Source: Ctenosaura bakeri (taxonomy: Eukaryota > Chordata > Lepidosauria > Squamata > Iguanidae). Taken from it: a stretch of DNA of 64,000 bases. A program made the translations under genes and the position numbers. The stretch spans positions 1,054,001 through 1,118,000 of the forward strand of contig CAOLHI010000150.1 in NCBI GenBank assembly GCA_948474755.1. The letters are read 5' to 3'. Positions 1-13,267 of this stretch are shown in pieces; within the stretch, counting starts at the first letter, position 1; each line of letters starts with the position of its first letter. The notes beneath the pieces are model-generated. The model saw nothing but the letters and a program-made list of their open reading frames with translations. It did not search any database and was not told the origin of the DNA.

Positions 1-2632
1 CAGTTGCATATGGAAATCCTATCAGAAGAACATGAATGTGACTTATGTTCATTGTATGTTTTGAAGTTCCAGAAGCAAAGAAAAGCTGTCATGTGTAAAG
101 GCTGAACTCAGTGAACAATGAATCTGGTTCAAGAAGGCTTTGATTCATGGACTCCATGATGGAATTTTGCTGCTGTGTGAACCCACAGTAGGAAGGTCAG
201 TGTGGCCTTGAAAATTACCTGTGGGAGACAAAATTGGAAGACAGCCATGGAAGAAAGGGTTGCCCATTTGCAGATGACCCAAAGAAGAACCTTTAAAAAT
301 AAAGCACCTGCATTCTACAACCTTGAAAGCTTCTAATTAAATGATAAAACTAAAAACTCATTTCTTAAGTTGTCATGCTGGCTATGAAATATTAAAGAGA
401 ATAAACCCAAAAGCCTAATAATGATTTTAAAATGATCAGTTGTAGTTACATTTTATTTGCTATTATCCTATAAGATGGCTTTCTTTAATAAGGATAGCAT
501 TGATACTTTGATCTATGATGCAGGATAGCTAAGTGAATTAAGTGTAACCTAATGTTTAATTGTTTAGGAATATATATTTCTTTCCTTACTCTAAAATTAT
601 TTCTTTATATGTTTGTTTTTGAAAAAAAGATAAATTTATCTTTTATGCTTTTATAGTAAAACAATAGAAATTTTATACATTTTTACAGATTTGTTAGAAA
701 CTTAATGGCTTGAAATAGTTGGTTTAAGTTTATTCAGTGTGATTAATCAAATGCAAATTATTTTGGTTTATCTGCTATCTGGTACTGATAAGTCCTGTCC
801 ACAAACTCTTTGGTTGACCTGACTCTCAAGTAATTAGGACAAATTTATGATCCCAGATCAGGTGCCTATCTAGATAATTCCAAGGATGATCTTGGGGTAT
901 AAAGTTTATGACCTTGTGAGCCTCGGAAAGAAAGATTTAAGAGATACATTTTGAACAATAGAGAAATAAAATTCAATCCCATGATAAATTCAGACAAACA
1001 AATTTTTACTTAACTTAAAATTTTAATTAGTCAGGGAAAGAACCAGTGAAATTGCAGGAGGAAAGTTCATGAGAAATTGGGTTTATAAAAGGGAGGGAGA
1101 GGTTTTCTGCAAGGGGGACTCGTTTCCCACTGCACCATGCCTCCTTTGTTCCCTCTTTGCTTCTTCTCTCTTCCTTCTGTTTTTCACTGGGATTTGGAAT
1201 TTGCAGATCTTTCTCAAGATGAGAGTAAGAAACTAACATTGGATGGGTTTGGAGCTGAAGCTAATTTATGAAATTTCTCTTTATAACAGAGAAACGTTTT
1301 CAGATACTTGAGAGACAAGAACCTGAGATTTTCTTTTCCATCTATATCTTTCCTTATAACATTGTGTGAATTCTTTGTTTATTAATTCTTCCATCTTTGT
1401 GGCTGAATTTCATCAAGAGATGCTACACTTCAACACAGGTAGGTGTATAATTTTCATTTTAAGTCACTTTTTGGTTTTCAACTTGGATACACTTGCCTTG
1501 GGCTAATCCTATGTAGAATTGACCCCAAAATAACTGGAATATATGGGATCCAACTAGACTAGGCAATTTCTGAGGGGGTTGCTTTGTCACTTACTTCTGT
1601 TTTATTTCTAGATATTATTCTATTTTTGTGGTTTTTACTTTGGCCCATATATTAGACATTTGATTAGGTTTTTGTCTGGACAAACTGCATTTAATCTTTA
1701 ACAATTTAATAACCTTTATATATAAAGCTTGGGCTCTTAAAAGAAGAAGAGCTGGAGGATATAACATTCTTATAGTCATTTTGGATTTGATCAATTGTAA
1801 TTTCTTTATGATTCATACAGCCATAGCTCTAGTAGTTGTGTCTTAGTCAATGTCTCATATGATGATTTTATTTGCAAGTCACATTATAGTTGTTTAAGTT
1901 GTTATGCTATAACCATTATCATTGCTGCTAACTTAGATTGCTCATTCTTTTATAATTAGGTATTGCTTTTCACCATCTTGTCTATCATCTCTATAAATCC
2001 TAAATTTGCTTTACTTATGGATGTGCTGCTGGTTCAAAGATCATTTTCCCCACTCATTGCAACTATATACCTAGAGAGGTATAGAAAAAGAACTTAGAAT
2101 TTTCACCTATCCAGTTTCTACTTCCACTTCCCCATCACCCTCCCCGAAAGCATATTGATTTTTCACTGTAATTTCACCTTTATTGACTTGGAGATGTGAT
2201 AGTATGTCTTTCAAGAATTTTGTGAGTGGTGTTTTACTGGGACACATATGTTTCTGCACATAAGTTGAACATCACACAATGGCTATTAGCTGGGGATTCT
2301 GGTCCCATAAATAAACTTTTCAGGGCTCTAGATAAAACATGCAACACTAGAAATCTTGATACAATCATGTGCAGTTATGTGAAGGCATTTTTAAGGAGGT
2401 TTTAATGTGTGGTATGGCATTAAAAAAAGAAGGCTACTTTTCCTACTTTGTTCAGTTGTTCTGAAATTATAGTTCCCCACATCCATGACCATTAGACATG
2501 TGGCTGATAAGAGCTGGACTCCAACAATATCTGAAGGGTTCCAGTTTCTCACTCTTACTGTACTGTTACAGTCTATGAAATGACGAAAGTATTACTTTAG
2601 CAACAATATTAGGAAACTGACAAACCCAGACA
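1..2632. other. AT-rich non-coding DNA, no gene recognised
   Basis: No frame longer than about 70 codons is open and none resembles a known family. I saw no terminal repeats or target duplications. It could be unique intergenic or intronic sequence, or repeats too old to recognise. Confidence 0.5.
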
Positions 2633-2636
2633 CACT

Positions 2637-3571
2637 TGTTACCCCAAAACATGGGTGACTCAGGGGTCCACCTGTGATGACAGAACCTCTGTGAAATGAT
2701 GGGGAATATTCGCTCAAACAGGAAGCCTGCGAGAGCAGGGTAACCTTATGAGATCTTTTTGTTGTCTACCAGTAGTAGTGCAGCGAAAGACCAGTTGGAA
2801 GTCCAAAAGTGAGTTTATTTATTTTATTGGAGAAATTGTAATCATACACACAAGATCCAAGCAGTCATGAAATCACACAAGGCTAGCTGAAGAAAATGGG
2901 AGGAAATTTTAGATAGCAAGATTTTTAGGACAAAGAGGGTGATATTTACCAGTCCAGCACAGCAGTGAAGACATGATGTGACTTAGATGCAAGGCTAAGG
3001 ACAGTACACAAAAACTGGAGCAGCAACATGACCATCAGCAATCAGCGTACTGCTAGTTGACTGGCCCCAAACTAGGGTTTAAATACTTTGTTTCTGCCTG
3101 GAGGGCTAAGGTACTAATGGCTCTCTGGAAGAGTAAACAGTGGAGTTCCGAGAGTGGCCAATGGGGTCCAGAATAAGCTGATGGCCTTAGTGTTAGATTA
3201 CAAAGGGCTAATGATAGTCCTGATAGCTCTTTAATTCTCAGACAGGTGTGAGGATAAAAGGGAAACATGCTTGGTCAGAAGAAGAGGGGTTAAGAAATTC
3301 AGCTGTGCTGTGGAAACATCTCAGACATTATTGTCTCCTGGAGTCTAGCTGTAGGTCCATTATTGCTGGAGTTTCCTGGTGATTTCCTGACTGTAATTTG
3401 GCTATGCCTTGAGGATTCTTCTGACCTGATTTTGCAAAGCATTTGTGCAGCCAGATTTTCCTCTTAGCCAGCATGGCCATGCAGCCATAGCTGGGTATAA
3501 CTTATATTTATGCCAATTAATATTTTCCAATTAAATCATATCAAAGTATGGGGGTGTATGGCCTACTAACA
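2637..3571 (-). mobile_element. solo LTR, diverged subfamily (935 bp, TSD CACT)
   Basis: On the plus strand it begins TGTTACCCC and ends CTAACA, so it has the TG...CA ends of an LTR. It is flanked on both sides by CACT (2633-2636 and 3572-3575), a 4-bp target-site duplication. Read on the minus strand it has a poly(A) signal (AATAAA near 2814-2830) downstream of a TATA-like TATTTAAA near 3078-3086, in the expected U3-R-U5 order. No internal retroelement region lies beside it, so it is a solo LTR left by recombination between two LTRs. Its U5 end resembles the five other LTRs in this window in layout and last bases, but most of its sequence differs. I call it a related but separate subfamily. 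Class (ERV or Ty3-like) is not resolved. Confidence 0.8.
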
Positions 3572-3575
3572 CACT

Positions 3576-6130
3576 TAAAACTCCACAGCTGCACTCCTAC
3601 CTGCTGAAAGTCCTACTAAAACCTATGTGTGGAAGTGCAACAGAAGCATTTTATAAGCATGATTAATTCTGCATCATTTAAGCATAAAACTTTCCTTAGT
3701 AAATGGCTTGTAGAGCCAAAGCTGTTAACTTCTGCATGTTCATAAGGTGCAGACCCGTAATTCTGAAGTGGAGAAAGGTACATTAGTGGCAGTATCATAC
3801 ATTAAAAAGCAAAGCTTGTTTTCTCAATTACTCATTATGAAACATGGCTCTCTAATGTGAATAAGCTAAGCTAGGAAACTGCTTCTTCAGCAGTTTACAT
3901 TCACATCTGAATCTGGCTATGGCAATGAGATAAATCATGTACAGATTCTTTCGGAGAGCCAAAATTATAGTCAAATTAGAATTTCTTCTCAAAAACCATA
4001 TTGTACAAGAATGGTACAATTGTGCTTGTTATTCAGGTCCTTTTTTCAAAAAGGTAGTTCATGAAAAAACCTCTAACCACAGTCCATCATGAAAGTCTCC
4101 TTCATAAGAATTTTTGAAATGAATGGGAACAATTATGGGAAAGGTAACGGTCAGTGGATTGATGTAACAGGTTACATGTAATTAGTTACTGGTAGATTGT
4201 GTCTTTCCAATAACAGTTTCTTTTCCAACAATAGAGATATAATTGAATTATAGCACAGTTGTAGCTTAGTGAGGGATAACTTCTTTGTTTTCCAGTATAA
4301 GTGGAACTTTTCTGTTGCTTTTATAATATGGAGGCATAGGCTCCCCAAATAGTGGAGAAGGAATATTACTTGGTTCATGGGCTTTGCTTCAGCTGCTGCC
4401 TCATTCTTTGTTGTGAGTATTTGAGGCAAAAATAAGGAGGAGGGAAGGAAAGTATGTTCTGTACCACAGCTTGATGTTTTGTCACTTTCAGATGACTACT
4501 AAAAGTAACAAAAATACTTTAGTTATTTCTAAGAAATGGAAACTAGTTCCTTTGAAAAAACTGCAAGTATAATGGTAGCTAATTGCTTTATAATGGTAAT
4601 TAATTAATTTGTAACAATAACTGTAAGAAATTAGTTTTAAAAGTGATTTATTTTTAAAACATTACAAGCTCTACTTTAGACTATATTGCATTTTCATGAT
4701 GATGCATGTTATGTAAGTTCTTTTTCGGATTAAAACCTTGGGCTGCAATCCATCAAGAACTCCTTTAAAATATATTTTGTAATAAATGGGAACCATGCAA
4801 GCATGAGATAGTTCATTGAAATCATTGGAGCTCAAGTTAATCAGGGCTAAATTAAGCTCCACTAGCTTAACTGGGACTTGGAGAAACTCAATTGTTTGAA
4901 TGGTAGAAAAGTGTCCTGGCCATGAGATTTCAAATTCAGCTTGCATTATGTCTTTTTAAAATGAAACCGGATATTATATCATTAAGGTTTTAGCATATTA
5001 AATCCATTATGGTTCATTGCTAAGTCAGGCAGGTCTGAATACAGTAAGTTCATATATAAATTTAGGCATGATGAGTTTCTCCTAAATCTGAGTGTTGTTC
5101 GTCTTGAAATTTTGGAACTGGAAAGAACAATACAGTCACTAAACTGGAGAAGTAGCATTTGCTACTGATTTACACTTAGTTGAAACTGCATGATGTGGTA
5201 CAATAGTAGAAGTGTAAAATCAAGTAGCCCTCCATGTTATCGAACTGTATCTTGCAGCATTCTTCTCCACTGGCTATGCTGGTTAGTGTTAATGGGGATT
5301 GCAATACAGCAACCTCTGAAAGGCCAGATGATTACCACCCCTGTGTTAAGAGCAGAAACCTACTACAAAATTCTACAAATAGCACAGTAACATTAACCAA
5401 TTTTGTTATAGACTATGGACACCCACACCCAAATTAATTAACATATTTCTATGTGGCATTTCATAGGATGTTAATTCTGTGACTAATAAAGCCTGAGGTC
5501 AAAATGGATGTTTAGGTAAAAGTAAAATCAATTAATCAATCTCTGGTTGGAGAAAATTGTCATTTTATCTTCAAAAGAACACATTACCTCTGCAGTGTGA
5601 AATATCCCTATGATCAACACTGTCACATTTTATTATTATTGTGACAGAAACTAATAAAAAAGTAATTTTGCTTTCATTTGGAGTTAAGTGTTCAAAGTGC
5701 ATCAGCTATTCCATTTGATACATCGTTCTTCAGAACGTTTAAGAGGAAGTGCAGATTTTTAAAACTGCAGGTTATATGCCACATTTTATAAATGCATCTA
5801 GGAGGATTCTTTGGAGAGGAGCTTTCCACTTTGATCTGAAGCAGAAAAAAGCAGATTAGATAAAGGATAACATACCAGTATGGGTGGCTGAACTGTACTG
5901 TGAAGCATATTTTGAACTAATGTTGTAATATCTGCACACTTGTATGCGAGTAACTTCCATTAAATGCCACTGGGATTACTTCTGAGTAGCATGTTTAGGA
6001 TTATATTACATGCAAAAGAAATTGGAGAGGCATCTCCTGCAACTATATCATATGAAGGGTGAAGCTGAATCTAGAGTAATTCTCCTTTATGCAAAAATTA
6101 AAAGTTTCTTTCTTCCCCCCCCCCACACAA
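3576..6130. other. non-coding DNA with a short perfect hairpin
   Basis: No gene seen. A perfect 8-bp stem (5620-5627 with 5640-5647, CTGTCACA/TGTGACAG) encloses a 12-base AT loop. The stretch 5925-6005 resembles a short squamate interspersed repeat (see 8519-8612). A run of about 12 C residues lies at 6113-6124. Confidence 0.45.
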
Positions 6131-6541
6131 GTCCTTTTCTCCACCTCTTTCTTTGTTTCTAAGATCCTTTCTGCAGTACACTCCCATCCTTGCCAGGGGA
6201 CAGGAGAAGGATGGGACCACAACAATGCTTCTGCATGATGTTGTTGTGGTCCTGTCCTTCCCCTGTCCAAAGGCGGTGTAACCTATCAATGATCCATGAT
6301 CATACCACCATCCCACACTTACCTGTCCTGCAGAAGCCCCAGAAGCATGATGGCTGCACTTCCTGCCCCAGTGCAGCTCGGGAAATTACCTGGTTTCACT
6401 GCAGAAGGAAGAGGCGTGGCCATCATGCTTCCTTTGGTAGGAAGCCAGCCAGTGCAGAGGGGAGTGCTCCTGTTGCAGTAGAGTCGCTGCTGGAATCCTC
6501 ACTGGAAGCCTCCACAAGAAGGTAAGCTGTGGAAAGGGTCT
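6131..6541. mobile_element. non-autonomous DNA element with long internal palindrome
   Basis: A strong hairpin occupies about 6196-6268: a perfect 12-bp core (6214-6225 with 6241-6252) is extended by an imperfect outer stem. The right part (6353-6525) is clearly similar, in the same orientation, to 37548-37700. The right end reads GGAAAGGGTC, like the GGAAAGGGCC ends of other DNA elements here, and a weaker match (GTCCTTTTCTCCAC) lies near 6131. It has no coding capacity. The left boundary is uncertain. Confidence 0.5.
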
Positions 6542-6544
6542 AAT

Positions 6545-8518
6545 TCTTCTTTCTCTGGAGCAAAGGGAAATACGATTCTTGTTCATTCACATGTACTCCA
6601 TATGGAGGGGAAAATGGAATCACATCCAGTATGTTCATCACAGCACCCACATGTCTACTGACACCACTCCTGAAGTTTGTGCTTTCAGCATAATGTTTGA
6701 TAGAAGAACTTGCCTGCATATAGGTGCATACATATGGATTCTTCATGTAATCATGAACCCTTCACTACAGGGGATGTCAAATTCATGGGGATGAGTTGAG
6801 CTGTTCAGATGTAAGCTCCCATTTCAGAAACTGATGAAGGATAAAGAAAACAGTGCAGAAAAAGATATAAATGAAGCAATGCACATACATTTGTTGTGAA
6901 AGCTGATCATTGTGGAAAACAAGAGGCAACAGTTGTGAAAATAAACAGAAAATGAGACAAATTATTTCAACTGAGTCACAGTTCCAGACATATGGCATAT
7001 GGTGAATTTCACATGAGATGTGCAAAAATACTATGGACAACTGATTATATGGGGCTGAAACTAACAAACATTTGCCATAGATTACAGTAACTGTAGCTGG
7101 TGTTTCTACCATCTGCCTTTGGATAAAATTAATTTTCGCCAAAGCTTCCATCATAACAGATCTATGTGTATTGTACATCCAAACACATTTTATAGACTTT
7201 TAAAAATCTGTTTTCATAATTAGTTCTCTCATTGCAATAGCTGCAGACTGACAATTCTCTCCTCTTTTTTTTGCTCACACAGCATTACTTTTTCTCTCTT
7301 CTCTCCCTCTCACTGTTTAAAAGAAGGTTGTGAATAGAGGGTAGAATGTCAAATAATTTCACATATGGAGAGGTTTTCTGTATTTGGTGTCACAACGGCA
7401 GTGCTATATTTAAACACAGGAGGGTTATACTTAATTATAGATGGGGCAAAATTCTTTGACAGTTTTAATGGATTTCCTTTTTCTCATTTGAATATCAGCG
7501 CTAGGAATAATACTCTCAAAATGATCCTAAAAACCAAGCAGGATTCTTTTTATATGCCTAATAGCTACCTTTGAAGAAGAATACACCATGTTGAGCTTTA
7601 AAAAATTGACAATATTTATTTAAACCACAAAAGAGCTTATGTAGCTTTGTGATTATGGACAGGAAAGAATATTAGAAAAGGAAAAGTTAGGATAGGGTGT
7701 TGGGGGAGGGAGGAAAAAAGCTTCAAAGTAAGCAAAAATATGTGTCAGTCACAGACATTAAAGCTGGCTGTTCTTAAACTCCAGCAGCTAAGCCATGGGC
7801 AGGAAACAAGAAAATGATGAGGCAGGGAGAATGAAATCCATATGGATGCTAATGTTTGGCAACCTTTTCTTGAGTTAAAAAACACAAATGATTGCTTTAA
7901 ACTCAGAAAGAAGGGGAAGCTAGGAATGAATTAAAAGCCTGAAATATGCTGAATTTCATCTTCGTGGTAGAAAAAAAAAGTATCTAAATCCAGACAATGT
8001 TTTATATTTAAATGTGGTTTTAAAGTGGTTTAAAAGAAAGAGATGGATTTAACACTTACCTTCAGTGGAACACTAACACAGATTTGTATTACTTTCTGGT
8101 CTCCAACAAGAAATCAGCAAGGGTGGATCCAGGGGTAAACATGGCAGTTTTGTTGTGGAAAAGGCTTTGCAGCCATCAGTACAAAACTTTGCAATACATT
8201 CACTGCCAGGTCACTGGCTTCCTGCCCATAATAAACTCTGGAGATGAGCTACTAGAGTCTTGAATATTGTTTCTTGCTGAATATTGCTGTGGTAGCAGGC
8301 TAACTGACAATCCTCATTAGAAATCTTTATTACAACATCCTTTGTAGGCATCATTTTGGGGGGAAAAGTCATCAGCCTTAGCCGGATAGATTTAAAGTGA
8401 ATGGAGGTTGCATCCAGGAGGAATAAAAACTGCTAAGTGCAACTGGAAGTCAGTTCCAATGATCCCAAATGATCCTCCATTCATGTTAGTATGCAAAAGT
8501 TTATAAGTCTTGCAGCCC
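6545..8518. other. non-coding DNA, nothing recognised
   Basis: Only short chance frames are present, the longest 131 codons on the minus strand near 6783-7178, with no recognisable protein character. I saw no repeat boundaries. Confidence 0.4.
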
Positions 8519-8612
8519 AATCCTACACATGTTTACATGGAGGTATACACTAATTAATTCAATTACATATGTATCTCAGTACTGTGCATGCTTAATTGGA
8601 AATAAGTCTCAA
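8519..8612. repeat. short interspersed squamate repeat (AATCCTA...TAAGTCTC type)
   Basis: It resembles a common squamate repeat in which an AATCCTA-type segment is followed by a TACTTGGAAATAAGTC-type segment. Weaker relatives are near 5925-6005, 26110-26225 and 62620-62660. The match is from memory of the pattern, so confidence is limited. Confidence 0.4.
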
Positions 8613-8889
8613 TCACTGGCTTTTCAGATGGTATTATCAACTTTAAATGCAATAACCAGTGTCTTTTAAATAGCTCAATACTACAAAATAAAGATTTTCT
8701 CCTATAAGGCTGGTCTAGATGTATTATGAGAATGAATTTAGCACTAAGAGAATAAGTTTATCATAATTTATCATAGCTTAGTATTATGAGAATGGGCCTA
8801 GCCCCCTGCTCAGTGTGAGTGTAAGAGACCATTGGAAGACAACACTCATTCTCATCTTGCTAAAGCAAAGTTGGGAATCATGCAAAGTC

Positions 8890-8944
8890 TCCAGATGTTG
8901 TTGGATTGCAAATTTCATAATCTCTCACTATTGGTTATCTTGGC
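8890..8944. repeat. fragment of a palindromic DNA element
   Basis: The text around CTCCAGATGTTGTTGGATTGC matches one arm of a palindromic non-autonomous element common in reptiles. The opposite arm is absent, so this is a truncated copy. Confidence 0.5.
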
Positions 8945-9281
8945 AAAGGCTAGTAGGATTTATTTGTTTATTTTCCTTTATATCCTGCCTTTTCTCCAAT
9001 AATGGGACTCAGGGTGACTTAGAATGTACGTTGTGCCCATCGTATATCCATGTAAAAAAAATGTGAATATCAAGTTCCATTGTAGTCAATAGACACAACT
9101 TGTGCACTGTGTGCTCATGTGGGCACACACCCATTGTGTTTATTGACTATAATGAGAATGACATTTTGTGCAACCTCACATTCATGTGTGTGGAGGTTGT
9201 GCCAGAAGAAGGTGCACTATATTGAGAACAATACAGGTTAACAACTATACAAAAACACCAGTAAAAATATCAATATAAAAA
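8945..9281 (-). mobile_element. antisense LINE (L2/CR1-like) 3' end, left part
   Basis: The stretch TTTATTTGTTTATTTTCC...ATCCTGCCTTTTCTCC...GGGACTCAGGGTGACTTA is the reverse complement of the usual 3' end of squamate L2-like LINEs (a 'gcc-gccctgagtccc' motif followed by a gggata-taaata tail). It continues into the L1 target site and resumes after the L1 at 13810, so the L1 landed inside it. A small palindromic insertion sits at about 9078-9154. Confidence 0.6.
9078..9154. repeat. small palindromic element
   Basis: Inverted arms 9078-9098 and 9134-9154 (CATTGTAGTCAATAGACACAA with TTGTGTTTATTGACTATAATG) are complementary with few mismatches around a 35-base centre. It is probably a short MITE-like insertion in the antisense LINE tail. 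Confidence 0.5.
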
Positions 9282-9385
9282 TGATTTAAAAAGCCAAACT
9301 ATTTGTAAAGTTCATTAAAGTTTATTAAAAGAATATATAACAACTAACCAGTGTAGTACACCATTATAAGCCATTAAAAGTGCCA
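9282..9385. repeat. L1 target-site duplication, left copy (104 bp)
   Basis: It is identical over 104 bases, with no mismatch that I can see, to 13706-13809. The two copies flank the L1 exactly: one ends where the L1 begins, the other starts straight after the A-rich tail. Up to five preceding A residues could extend the match to 109 bp. Confidence 0.95.
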
Positions 9386-9386
9386 G

Positions 9387-9431
9387 TTTAAAGAGCCAAT
9401 GGGGAGTGGAATTAGAAAATTCAAAATATGA
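9387..9431 (+). pseudogene. L1 ORF1 C-terminal remnant
   Basis: An open frame of 14 codons (ending ...GSGIRKFKI) stops at TGA 9429-9431, four bases before the ORF2 ATG at 9435. The position fits the end of an L1 ORF1 cut off by 5' truncation. The identity rests on position only, since 14 codons are too few for a family match. Confidence 0.5.
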
Positions 9432-9434
9432 AAA

Positions 9435-12400
9435 ATGGAGAATAGATTGAGAATATCAACATTGAATGTGAAAGGTTTGGGGTCAATAATAAAGAGAAAA
9501 AGGATAGAATCGATATTAAAAAAGATAAGGCCGATATAATTTTTTTACAAGAAACACATGGAAAAAGAGATAAAAAAAATGAGCTTAGATTGAACTGGGT
9601 AGCCATTTATGAGGAAGCATTTGGTACATTCAAATCAAGAGGAGTTGCAATAATAATTTCCAAAAGATGCAATTTCATTGTAACAAGTGTGGAGTTAGAT
9701 GAAAAAGGTAGATATGTAATTATACAAGGTGAAATAGATGGAGAAACATATGGTATAATGAATATTTACGCACCTAATGAAAAGCAAAAAGAGTTTTATG
9801 AAGAAATATTTAATAAGATCAAAAAAATGAAAGGAGACTATACAATAATCGCAGGTGATTTTAATATGGTGATGGATAGATGGAAAGATAAATCAGATCC
9901 ATCAATTAGAGATAGATACAATAATATAACAATTTTGAATAAATTAGTGAGTAGAAATGAACTGATAGATGTTTGGAGGCTAATAAAGGGTGAAGAAAAG
10001 AAATATACGTATTATTCATCAGTTCATAAAAATTACTCAAGAATAGATTATATTTTTGTTTCAAAGAATATGATACCTAGATTAATAAATACAGAAATTG
10101 AAACAATAAAAGTGACAGATCATGCTCTGATGAACTTGGATATAACTATGAAAAGGAATTATAGAGAAGCAAAAAGGTGGAGACTGGATACTAAGTTATT
10201 TAATTATAAGGAGATAGTAAATAAAATAGAGAAGGAGTGGCAAGAAATTTGGGATATAAACAATAAGGAAGTAACACAAGATGTATTGTGGGATACAATG
10301 AAGGCAGTGGTAAGAGGATTATGCATTAAAGAATCAAGCAAATTAAAGAGACAATTAGGAGAAAAAAAATTAAAATTAGAAAAAGAAATAAAGGAACTAG
10401 AGAATGATTATATAATAGATAGAACTAAACAGAAATTAATAATATTACAAGCAAAAAGAGATGAATTAGAAAAGATAGAAATGGACGAAGTTCAGAAAAA
10501 TCTAATATACTTGGAAAGGGAATACTTTGAATATAGTAATAAAAATTCTAAAATGCTGGCTAAATCAGTACAATCAAAAAAAACTAGAAATATGATTGGC
10601 GTAGTTAAAGATAAATTTGGTAAAGAAAAAAGGTTGATGAAAGAGAAATTAAAAATATTTGAGGAATTTTTTCAAGAATTGTATTCAGCAGAAGATAAAT
10701 CTTTAGAGAACATAGAGGAGTATATTAATGAAAATTGGAAAGTAAGATTAACAGAACAAGATAAAGGATTGATGGAAGAAATGATATCAGAAGAGGAAAT
10801 AGAAGAAGTAATAAATAATTTAAAAGGAGGAAAATCACCAGGATTGGATGGACTAGGTCCAGAATATTATAAAACATTTAAAAAAGGTCTAATTCCTAAA
10901 CTAAAAGTGTTATATAATAGTATATTGAGGGGTGAAAAAATTCCATTATCATGGAAGCAGTCACTAATAATATTAATTTTAAAACCAAATAAGGATCCTA
11001 TGGATCCAGGTTCTTATAGACCAATATCTTTAATAAATCAAGATGCAAAAATCTTGACAGCAATAATGGCGAAGAGGTTAAATAAATTTATTTATAAGTA
11101 TATACATAAAGATCAATGTGGTTTTATTCAAGGAAGACAGATGGCAAATTTAATAGGGAAAACGATAAATAAAATAAATATAATGGACAGAGATAAACAA
11201 AAAGCTGGAATTTTAGCCCTAGATATATTTAAAGCCTTTGATTGTGTGGAATGGCCGGCATTAAAAACAATTTTAAATAAAATAGGATTAGGAGAGAGAT
11301 TTAAAGGGTTAATAAATCAATTGTATTCACATAATACATCTGTAGTGATGGTAAATGATGGATTTACAGAACAGATTCAAATAACAAGAGGAACGAGACA
11401 AGGATGTCCATTATCTCCAGTTTTATTTGCAATAGTTATAGAAATGTTAGCGAATGTGATTAGAAATGATGAGAATTTGGAAGGAATTGGAGTTAAGGAA
11501 AAAAATAAAATAAGCTTATTTGCAGATGACACATTGTTGACAATTAAGGATCCAATTGAAAAGATAGATAGGATAGATAAACATTTAATAGAGTTTGGGG
11601 GGAAGACGGGATTAGAAATAAATTGGGCCAAATCAGAAATAATGTTATTTAATTATACTAAAGAAGAAGTACAAAAATTTATAAGTAGTAAAAGAGGATT
11701 ACTTAAAATAAAAGAATCAATTAAATATTTAGGAATAGAGATTACAAAAAATTTACAAGAATTACAGGAAAAAAATTTCAAGAAATTAAGATTAGAAACA
11801 AAAAGGAAATTAGAGGACTACAAAAATATAAAGCTATCGTGGTTTGGTAGAATAGCAGTGGTAAAAATGAAAATTTTACCTAAAATTAACTTTTTGTTTA
11901 GAATGCTACCAATAAAAATATCAGAGGAAGAATTAAAGGAGTGGCAAAAGATATTAAATAATTTTTGTAATGGAAATAAAAAATCGAGGATTAACAAGAA
12001 ATATTGGTATAAAAGTCAAAAAGAAGGTGGCCTGGGACTTCCAAATTTAAAATGGTATTATTATGCAAATCAATTGAGATATATCATAGAGGGGGTTTCA
12101 GGAAAGGGTGATTTAGATTGGTTAGAGATAGAAGATATGAATATTGAGACAAAATTAGAAAATATATTTTTTAGGAATTTTTCAAAGAAAGAAATGGAGA
12201 AGATAGAAAATCCTTTTATAAAAAATATAATAGAAATATGGAAAAAAAATAAAAGAAAATTAATACCGAATATATCAATATTAACTCCGATAGTGATGAT
12301 GGAAAAATTTCCAATAAATTTAAGAGAAATAATAGAGAAAGAAATAAAAAAACAAAAAATTTATAGATTAAAAGAATGGATGAAAATAATGATAAATAAA

Positions 12401-13267
12401 GATAGAATGAAAGAGAGATTGCAGGAAACTAAAATATCCTGGTTTAATTATATACAATTAGAGCAATGGACAAAGAGTATGAAAAGATATGTTAAGGATT
12501 TTAAAGAATATACTAAATTTGAACAAATTATTATTCAAAGAGAAAATATGCAAGAAAATGAAATACTAAAAGGTATTACAAGTGAAATATATAAAATATT
12601 AGCAAAAGAACAAGAAGAGGATTTTCTTAGAAAAATATGGGAGGAAGAGATAGTACAAAATATAGATATACAAGAATGGAGAAAAATTTGGAAACAACGT
12701 CATTTAAAAAAATTATCAATAAGAATAAAAGAGAATTATTATAAATTAGTGTGGAAATGGTACTTGACTCCAGTGAAATTAAATCAAATAGATGAGAAAT
12801 ATTCAAGATTATGTTGGAGAGGATGTCAAGAAATTGGCACATATATGCATATGTGGTGGAATTGCAATAAGATAATGGAGTTTTGGCAAAAGGTTTTTAA
12901 AGAGATAAAAGAGATTATAGGAGCAGATATACCAGTATGTCCAAATATTGCATTGTTATCTATATATGATAAGGTTGAGTGTACTCAAGTAAAGAAAGAA
13001 TTAATAACAAATTTGTTAACTGCAGCGAGATTAATAATAGCAAAAAAATGGAAAGCAAATGAAAAATTTCAAATAGAGGAATGGTATAACGAAGTGTGGA
13101 AAATCGCAATTAATGATAAACTAACATGTAGAATTAGATTTATGAAAGGTTTGGTTAAAGGGAATGATTTTGAAGAAATTTGGAAAATATTTTTGGATAA
13201 AGTTCTGAAAAGAGATAGTAATACTACCCTGTCAAAAGAAGAATGGCAATTTTGGAAAGTGGATTAA
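9435..13267 (+). pseudogene. L1 ORF2 endonuclease-reverse transcriptase, one 1-base deletion
   Basis: ORF2 protein of an L1 retrotransposon: it nicks genomic DNA and copies the L1 RNA at the nick. I place the start at ATG 9435 because the frame from there reads MENRLRISTLNVKGL, the first apurinic-type endonuclease motif. One base is missing between about 9518 and 9530; the frame then resumes with the second motif (ADIIFLQETH) and runs open to TAA 13265-13267. Further endonuclease motifs are GDFN, SRIDYIFVS and TDH. The RT domain follows, with LILKPNKDP, SYRPISL, ALDIFKAFD, RQGCPLSP and the catalytic FADD at 11519-11530. The C terminus holds the L1 Cys motif CX3CX7HX4C (CWRGC...H...C, about 12813-12866). 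Full length would be about 1,277 residues, the usual size for L1 ORF2. The single lesion separates the first motif from the rest, so this copy cannot make a complete enzyme unless the missing base is an assembly error in an A-rich run. Confidence 0.93.
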
